Shown: one piece after another, positions 59,059-64,000 of the stretch
Layout of the letters: every line of letters begins with the position of its first letter
How positions within the stretch are numbered: position 1 is the first letter of the stretch
Assembly: GCF_019343495.1 (NCBI RefSeq)
Contig: NZ_CP072549.1
Coordinates: 1,488,001 to 1,552,000, forward strand
Direction: 5' to 3'
DNA length: 64,000 nt
From: Acinetobacter lwoffii
GTDB taxonomy: Bacteria; Pseudomonadota; Gammaproteobacteria; Pseudomonadales; Moraxellaceae
The notes under the pieces: generated by a model
The model's input: the letters and a program-made list of their open reading frames with translations, nothing else
Database searches by the model: none
What the model was told of the DNA's origin: nothing
Made by a program: the position numbers and the translations under genes

Positions 59059-60318
59059 CTAAGCCGCGTGGTGATAGCGCGCCAATGACAATCCTTCGGT
59101 ACTAATTTCAGGATCACGGGCCAAGACCAGATCGCTGATTAATTTCCCTGAACCGCAGGCCATGGTCCAACCCAGCGTGCCATGTCCAGTATTCAGGAAC
59201 AGGTTTTTAAAACGGGTTTTCCCAATAATTGGCGTACTGTCCGGGGTCATTGGACGCAGGCCTGTCCAGAAGCTGGCCTGATTCATGTCACCCCCCGGGA
59301 ATAAATCACGGGTCACCATTTCCAACGTGCCACGACGGTCTTCATTCAGACCCAAGTTAAAACCACTCAGTTCAGCCATTCCCCCTACGCGGATGCGCTG
59401 GTCGAAACGGGTGATTGCAATTTTATAGGTTTCATCCAGCACGGTAGATTGCGGAGCGAAGGCTGGATCTAGAATAGGAATGGTTAATGAATAACCTTTT
59501 ACTGGATATACCGGCAAATTCAGTTCAAGCGGTTTAAGGAAATCACGTGAATAACTACCAAAGGCCAGCACATATTTATCTGCTGTGAGCACCTGACCAT
59601 TGACCAGAACACCTTTGATCTGGTCACCTTCTACAATCAGCTTTTCAACGTTTTGATTAAACTTAAACTCTACACCCATCCCTTTGGCATGTTCTGCCAG
59701 GGCATTGGTAAACAGATAGCAGTCACCTGTTTCATCATTGGGTAAATGCAGACCACCCACCAGTTTGTCTTTTGCCTGTGCCAATGCCGGTTCTACACGC
59801 GCCAGTCCATCGCGATCCAGCAGTTCAAACTCAACTCCAGTTTCCTTCAGAACTTCGATATCGCGCTGAACTGCATCCAGCTGCGCATCTTTACGGAAAA
59901 TCTGCAAAGTACCTTTCGCGCGGTTTTCATAAGAGATGCCAATATCCCGGCGCAAATTACGTAAACAGTCACGGCTGTATTCAGCCACACGCACCATCCG
60001 TTCTTTATTGACTGCATAATGCTGGGCATTACAGTTTTTCAGCATTTGTGCCATCCACTGCAATTGCCACAAGCTGCCATCGACATTAATCGCCAACGGT
60101 GCATGATGCTGAAACATCCATTTGACTGCCTTAAATGGAATACCTGGTGCAGCCCAAGGGGTCGAATATCCTGGAGAAATCTGCCCGGCATTACCGAAGC
60201 TGGTTTCTTGCGCCGGACCTGCCTGACGATCCAACACAGTCACGGTTGCTCCCTGCTGCGCCAGATAGTAAGCGCTTGCCACACCAATCACACCACTACC
60301 TAAAACCAATACGCGCAT
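59059..60318 (-). CDS. dadA: D-amino acid dehydrogenase small subunit DadA
   Basis: DadA is the FAD-dependent membrane-associated dehydrogenase that oxidises D-alanine to pyruvate and ammonia, feeding electrons into the respiratory chain. The 419-residue protein starts [32 protein letters not shown], with [22 protein letters not shown] typical of DadA, and ends [16 protein letters not shown] and [20 protein letters not shown] at 60333 would add five residues; the ATG at 60318 is preferred. First gene of the minus-strand alanine cluster. Confidence 0.95.
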   Translation of the reverse strand: MRVLVLGSGVIGVASAYYLAQQGATVTVLDRQAGPAQETSFGNAGQISPGYSTPWAAPGIPFKAVKWMFQHHAPLAINVDGSLWQLQWMAQMLKNCNAQHYAVNKERMVRVAEYSRDCLRNLRRDIGISYENRAKGTLQIFRKDAQLDAVQRDIEVLKETGVEFELLDRDGLARVEPALAQAKDKLVGGLHLPNDETGDCYLFTNALAEHAKGMGVEFKFNQNVEKLIVEGDQIKGVLVNGQVLTADKYVLAFGSYSRDFLKPLELNLPVYPVKGYSLTIPILDPAFAPQSTVLDETYKIAITRFDQRIRVGGMAELSGFNLGLNEDRRGTLEMVTRDLFPGGDMNQASFWTGLRPMTPDSTPIIGKTRFKNLFLNTGHGTLGWTMACGSGKLISDLVLARDPEISTEGLSLARYHHAA

Positions 60319-60345
60319 TACCTTAACCCTCAAACATCTTTTCAG

Positions 60346-60418
60346 TTTATTTCACTAGTATATTTTTGCTTTAATAGTTAAATTCACTATATTCAGACTG
60401 TATATTCAGTGAAATAAA
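60346..60418. promoter_or_regulatory. Inverted repeat in the dadA/lrp divergent promoter region
   Basis: TTTATTTCACT (60346-60356) and its exact inverse AGTGAAATAAA (60408-60418) frame the AT-rich region, with a further TTCACT at 60383-60388. Three TTCACT half-sites spaced by about three turns suit an Lrp-type octamer that wraps DNA. Confidence 0.55.
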
Positions 60419-60458
60419 TATTTTTTCGGGCAGAATTAAAAAAAAGAGGGAAATATTG

Positions 60459-60926
60459 ATGCGCAAATTAGACCGCATTGACCGCATGATTCTGGATATC
60501 CTGCAACGCGATGGCCGGATTGCCATTAGCGAACTTGCAGCACACGTCAATCTATCGACCACACCCTGTTCAGAACGGGTAAAACGGCTAGAGCGCGAAG
60601 GCATTATCATGGGCTATTACGCCCGTTTAAATCCGGAAATGCTGGAGCGCAACCTGCTGGTTTTTCTGGAAATCAAACTCTCCGCCAAATCAGGTGATGT
60701 CTTTGATCAGGTGGCACGTAATCTAACTGAGATTCCAGAAGTACTGGAATGCCATTTAATTTCCGGTGATTTTGATTATCTGGTCAAAGCGCGTTTAAAA
60801 GAAATGAGTGCTTATCGCCGCCTGTTGGGAGATTTACTGAAAAAACTGCCCGCCTCTGCCTCCTCGCACAGTTATGTGGTGATGGAAGAAGTTAAAGAAA
60901 GTTTATATCTGGACTTGGGTATTTAG
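60459..60926 (+). CDS. Lrp/AsnC-family regulator of the alanine cluster
   Basis: This 155-residue protein starts at ATG 60459 (GAGGG upstream). The N-terminal HTH (LDRIDRMILDILQRDGRIAISELAAHVNLSTTPCSERVKRLEREGII, about 4-50) is followed by the RAM ligand domain (about 65-150, GDVFDQVARNLTEIPEVLECHLISGDFDYLVKAR). It is divergent from dadA, as is the alanine-responsive DadR/Lrp of other bacteria. It probably activates dadA when alanine is present; this is inferred from position. Lrp proper is similar. Confidence 0.88.
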   Translation: MRKLDRIDRMILDILQRDGRIAISELAAHVNLSTTPCSERVKRLEREGIIMGYYARLNPEMLERNLLVFLEIKLSAKSGDVFDQVARNLTEIPEVLECHLISGDFDYLVKARLKEMSAYRRLLGDLLKKLPASASSHSYVVMEEVKESLYLDLGI

Positions 60927-60961
60927 TAATGATGGCTTTTTAAAGCTACGGGCAGAAACAA

Positions 60962-60983
60962 CAAAGCCCCAAACGGGGCTTTG
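60962..60983 (-). terminator. Hairpin between convergent lrp-type and LysM genes
   Basis: CAAAGCCCC pairs with GGGGCTTTG around AAAC. There is only a weak T tract on the minus strand, about 30 bases after the LysM gene's stop. Confidence 0.6.
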
Positions 60984-61013
60984 AGATCGAACATTGATTG
61001 AACTTATTAAACC

Positions 61014-61508
61014 TTAAGCAGGAATGCGGAGTACCTGTCCCGGGAAAATATCATCTGCATCTTTGAGCAAGGGACGATTAGCTTCAAAAATCTTATTATA
61101 CTGATTGGCATCACCATAAAATTCTTTTGAGATTTTTGACAGACTGTCACCTGATTTCACCGTGTAGAACTTACTTTCCGGCTCAGGACTGCTTACCGTA
61201 AGCTGATCATCCACTTTTGCGACATGATCAATATTACCCACGGCCAAAACAATCTTTTCACGATCGGCCTGGCTTTGTACCTGACCTCTAACCGTCGCCA
61301 GATCCGAAGCGGAGTTATAACTGATGGATAGGCCACTGATCGGAAGGCCCAGACTTTTCACATGGCCGAGTAATTTATTTGCCACTTCCTGAGCAGAAGG
61401 CTCTGCAGGTTGTGCTGCAGCCGGCGTTGTCGTTGCAGGTGCAGCCTGTGGTTCCGCAGCAGCTGTATTCTTCTTACCGATACCTTTTACAAAATCAAAA
61501 AGACCCAT
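61014..61508 (-). CDS. kbp: BON-LysM protein (YgaU/Kbp-like)
   Basis: This protein of 164 residues from ATG 61508 (GGAG upstream) has a BON domain (about 40-108, SISYNSASDLATVRGQVQSQADREKIVLAVGNIDHVAKVDDQL) and a C-terminal LysM domain (KFYTVKSGDSLSKISKEFYGDANQYNKIFEANRPLLKDADDIFPGQVLRIP). The arrangement matches E. coli Kbp, a potassium-binding cytoplasmic protein, though an alanine/proline linker (about 15-40) is added. A longer start at 61538 lacks a ribosome site. No signal peptide is seen. Confidence 0.86.
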   Translation of the reverse strand: MGLFDFVKGIGKKNTAAAEPQAAPATTTPAAAQPAEPSAQEVANKLLGHVKSLGLPISGLSISYNSASDLATVRGQVQSQADREKIVLAVGNIDHVAKVDDQLTVSSPEPESKFYTVKSGDSLSKISKEFYGDANQYNKIFEANRPLLKDADDIFPGQVLRIPA

Positions 61509-61640
61509 AGCGGACTCCATTCTTGTTGTTAATGTCACGTCACTCTTATTTTTATAATGAAATTAGCCAAGGTATAGTTAGTCATTGGTGACAGAAAGGT
61601 AATCGATTGTAAAACCTCCATTCATATAAAAAGCAGATAC

Positions 61641-61669
61641 AAAAAAACCACCTCAAGGGTGGTTTTTTT
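61641..61669 (-). terminator. Terminator after acpP
   Basis: AAAAAAACCACC pairs with GGTGGTTTTTTT around TCAAG, 25 bases after the acpP stop. Confidence 0.85.
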
Positions 61670-61693
61670 GTTCAGCAAAGCTGAAATCGGCGA

Positions 61694-61930
61694 TTAACCC
61701 AGTTTCTTAGAAACGTAGTCAATTGCAGATTGAACAGTTGTGATTTCGTTAGAATCTTCATCAGGAATCGTGATGTCAAAATCATTTTCGAAAGACATAA
61801 CAAGTTCAACTAGATCTAGAGAATCTGCACCTAAGTCATCCATGAAAGACGCTTCGTTTTTAATCTCTTCGATTTTGATACCAAGTTGTTCTGCAACTGC
61901 TTGCTTAACACGTTGTTCGATATCGCTCAC
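61694..61930 (-). CDS. acpP: Acyl carrier protein
   Basis: AcpP carries growing acyl chains on a phosphopantetheine arm. The 78-residue protein starts at GTG 61930, with AGGAG seven bases upstream, giving the canonical [16 protein letters not shown]. The attachment Ser37 lies in [11 protein letters not shown] start at 61945 would add five residues but place the ribosome site inside the frame. High acidity is typical. Last gene of the fabD-fabG-acpP operon. Confidence 0.96.
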   Translation of the reverse strand: MSDIEQRVKQAVAEQLGIKIEEIKNEASFMDDLGADSLDLVELVMSFENDFDITIPDEDSNEITTVQSAIDYVSKKLG

Positions 61931-62013
61931 AGGAATTCTCCTCATTGCTTGTGGCGTTTTTAATGCCGTTAGTTTAATTGAATCTAAAAAATTTGGAAAG
62001 TTTATACTTGAGC

Positions 62014-62748
62014 TTAGCTCATGTATAAGCCCCCATTTACATGCATAACTGTACCAGTAATGTAACTGGCTTTATCCGAAGCCAAGAAACTTACGGCATT
62101 TGCGATATCCTGCGGATCACCTAAACGGTTTAATGCCACCTGCTCAGTCATCTTTTTACGAATTTCTTCGCTTAGCTGCTCAGTCATTTCAGTCGCAATA
62201 AAACCTGGTGCTACCGAGTTTACGGTAATCTGACGGCTACCCATTTCTTTGGCAAGGCTACGGCTAAATGCTTCAATACCTGCTTTGGCAGCAGAATAGT
62301 TGGCCTGACCCGGGTTGGCAAAGTGTGCCACCACAGAACTGATGTTGATGATGCGACCGAAACGCGCCTTGGTCATGCCTTTGAGTACGCGCTTAGACAA
62401 ACGGTAAACTGCTTTCAGGTGAATATTTAAAATATCATCCCAGTCATCTTCAGACATACGCAGCAGCAAATTGTCTTTGGTAATACCAGCATTATTGACC
62501 AACGCAAGGACTGGACCATAGTTCTGTTCAATGTCCGTTACCAGCGCATCAATCGCAGCACCATCACGTACATCTAGTACTTTTCCAGCGCCATTTTCAG
62601 CAAACTGTGCAGATAATTTTTCCGCACCTGCTTCAGACGTTGCAGTACCTACGACAAAATAACCGTCTTGAATCAATTGCTGTGCGATCGCAGCACCAAT
62701 ACCACGACTTGCACCTGTTACCAGAGCAACTTTACGTTCCTGTGTCAT
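62014..62748 (-). CDS. fabG: 3-oxoacyl-ACP reductase
   Basis: FabG reduces beta-ketoacyl-ACP with NADPH. The 244-residue SDR has [12 protein letters not shown] (nucleotide site), [14 protein letters not shown], the catalytic Ser in [15 protein letters not shown] (Tyr and Lys) and [11 protein letters not shown], then HVNGGLYMS. It overlaps fabD by four bases (ATGA), so they are translationally coupled. acpP follows after about 80 bases. Confidence 0.96.
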   Translation of the reverse strand: MTQERKVALVTGASRGIGAAIAQQLIQDGYFVVGTATSEAGAEKLSAQFAENGAGKVLDVRDGAAIDALVTDIEQNYGPVLALVNNAGITKDNLLLRMSEDDWDDILNIHLKAVYRLSKRVLKGMTKARFGRIINISSVVAHFANPGQANYSAAKAGIEAFSRSLAKEMGSRQITVNSVAPGFIATEMTEQLSEEIRKKMTEQVALNRLGDPQDIANAVSFLASDKASYITGTVMHVNGGLYMS

Positions 62749-63731
62749 GCACTTTTCCCTTCTGCCGCCAATACGGTGTTTAATCCATCTTCCAGACGAG
62801 ATTGACTGTCCAGTGGAAGTACTTTTTGAATATTCGGCAAGCGTTTCGCCAAGTTAGTCAATACATTACCCGGACCACATTCTACGATGTACTCAATGCC
62901 TTCATCTTGAAGGAATTGTAAGGTTTTAGTCCATTGTACCGACTCATAAAGTTGCGCGGTCAACGCCTGACGCAATTCATCTACATTGGTTGCCGCTTGC
63001 GCGCCTACATTTTGTAATACAGGAATGCGTGGCAGCTCAATGGCGGTTTGTTCCAATGCTGGCGCAAACTGTTCAGCCGCAGGTTTCATCAATGAACAAT
63101 GCGATGGAACCGATACTGGCAATGCAATGGCTTTTCCGCCGTTTTCTTTGGCCAATGCCATCACTGCTTCAACGCGATCTTTATTGCCTGCAACGACAAC
63201 CTGCCCTTGCGCATTGTAGTTCGCCGCTTCGACAGAACCTTCGCCTGCTGCAGTTGCTTGTGCACACAGCTCAATCACTTTGGCATCGTCCAGACCCAAA
63301 ATGGCAGCCATCGCACCCACACCCTGAGGTACAGCAGTCTGCATGAGTTTGCCACGCAAGTTCACTAGCTTCGCAGCATCACCCAGGCTTAAAGCACCTG
63401 ATGCAACCAGTGCGCTGTATTCACCCAGTGAATGGCCTGCAAGATATTTCGGTGCTACACCGCCAGATTCTAACCACACGCGCCATAAGGCAATACTTGC
63501 AGTCAGCAATACCGGCTGGGTAAATTCAGTTTGATCCAGACCTTCGCCAGTTTGCGCAATCTGCCACAGATCAAAACCGACGGCTTCAGATGCTTCTGCA
63601 AATGTCTCGCGAATACTTGCAAACTGTTCTGCAAGCTCAGCCAGCATACCAGCTTTTTGGGAACCCTGACCCGGAAACACAAATGCAGTTTTTGTTGCTG
63701 GCGCTGCTTGTTCGAGTGGTGTAGCAGACAT
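62745..63731 (-). CDS. fabD: Malonyl-CoA:ACP transacylase
   Basis: FabD loads malonyl from CoA onto ACP. The 328-residue protein has FPGQGSQKAGM, the nucleophile in AGHSLGEYSALVA, the GVGAMAAILGL segment and VSVPSHCSLMKPA, where the His is the general base. AAAGGA lies before the ATG. It overlaps fabG by four bases. Its N-terminus is about ten residues longer than usual (SATPLEQAAPATK). Confidence 0.96.
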   Translation of the reverse strand: MSATPLEQAAPATKTAFVFPGQGSQKAGMLAELAEQFASIRETFAEASEAVGFDLWQIAQTGEGLDQTEFTQPVLLTASIALWRVWLESGGVAPKYLAGHSLGEYSALVASGALSLGDAAKLVNLRGKLMQTAVPQGVGAMAAILGLDDAKVIELCAQATAAGEGSVEAANYNAQGQVVVAGNKDRVEAVMALAKENGGKAIALPVSVPSHCSLMKPAAEQFAPALEQTAIELPRIPVLQNVGAQAATNVDELRQALTAQLYESVQWTKTLQFLQDEGIEYIVECGPGNVLTNLAKRLPNIQKVLPLDSQSRLEDGLNTVLAAEGKSA

Positions 63732-63891
63732 AATAAAATCCTTTCATTCAAGAGGTGTGCTTCTTCAATCCTAACAAGAAGACTGACCAATAAGACCACC
63801 TAAATCATTGTGGAGCGCAATTTAGCATGTAATTTTGCTGGCGGTAATTGCCAAATACAACAAAAAACCGATACACCTAAAAATCAAAGAC

Positions 63892-63916
63892 AAAAAAAAG
63901 GGAGCTAAATGCTCCC
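63892..63916 (-). terminator. Terminator between rpmF and fabD
   Basis: GGGAGC pairs with GCTCCC around TAAAT, followed by eight T on the minus strand, about 40 bases beyond the rpmF stop. fabD therefore probably has its own promoter in 63740-63890. Confidence 0.75.
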
Positions 63917-63954
63917 ATTTTTTCTACTAAGCTTGACGCTTAATACATCACCAA

Positions 63955-64000
63955 TTATTCAGCAGATGCTTTAGCGAATAATTGACGACCACGGTAGATA
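63955..64000 (-). CDS. rpmF: 50S ribosomal protein L32, C-terminal end only
   Basis: The last 14 codons before a TAA at 63955-63957 read IYRGRQLFAKASAE, matching the end of L32 (the YRGR segment followed by a basic tail). The rest lies outside the window. Position upstream of fabD on the same strand agrees with the rpmF-fab order. Only 46 bases are present, so identification rests on this tail and on gene order. Confidence 0.7.
   Translation of the reverse strand, partial: IYRGRQLFAKASAE

Overview
This window is chromosomal DNA from a gammaproteobacterium, almost certainly Acinetobacter. The signs are an ABZJ_00895-family membrane protein, the PA4642-family gene next to minCDE, the dut-algC-argB order, a FabB-type synthase followed by hemJ, and rpmF-fabD-fabG-acpP without plsX or fabH. 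About 55 kb is core genome. The left end is a mobile element.

Positions 1 to about 8950 are the right-hand part of an integrative element inserted at the 3' end of ssrA (tmRNA, 8959-9317, minus). Its tyrosine integrase lies directly beside the tmRNA and the element runs off the left edge. From left to right it carries a YqaJ-type exonuclease (cut by the edge), a DUF932 protein, a 95-residue split zinc ribbon protein, a small HTH-like regulator on the plus strand, an inovirus Gp2-type HUH protein, an 818-residue protein that seems to contain two Gp2-like modules without the HUH histidines, and a frameshifted relic. A gene-free 380-bp tract next to the Gp2 gene has four perfect hairpins and a strongly AT-rich stretch, and resembles a replication origin or a complex leader. 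This is the most likely place for something undescribed.

Positions 9.3-21.7 kb hold glpK, a hotdog thioesterase, hemB, thiO, a TIGR01777 epimerase-like gene, a small membrane protein, a non-coding interval with a possible sRNA, the sbcDC pair with an unusually glutamine-rich SbcC, and an acyltransferase-3 membrane protein. Positions 21.7-32.3 kb hold yggS, the twitching ATPases pilT-pilU, the divergent fur/bamE pair, rnfH coupled to an NSS-like membrane protein, a bacteriohemerythrin, a class II amidotransferase, and argB, algC and dut.

Positions 32.3-47.5 kb hold rep, an OmpA-type lipoprotein, an acyltransferase followed by a protein with a voltage-sensor-like domain, minCDE with a nested hairpin behind it, a PA4642-family gene, ftsK, trxB, the N-degron ligase pair aat-bpt, rimI and a PF10118-type gene. 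Positions 47.6-52.3 kb are the str operon (rpsL-rpsG-fusA-tuf, minus) with a good sigma70 promoter and folded spacers. Positions 52.4-55.9 kb hold an EcsC-family gene, fabB and hemJ. Positions 55.9-60.9 kb form an alanine-catabolism locus (cycA, ridA-like, alanine racemase, dadA) divergent from an Lrp-family regulator, with an inverted repeat between. The right end holds a BON/LysM gene and acpP-fabG-fabD, then the last codons of rpmF.

All calls come from reading the sequence. Family names are recognition by motif and length, not database results.
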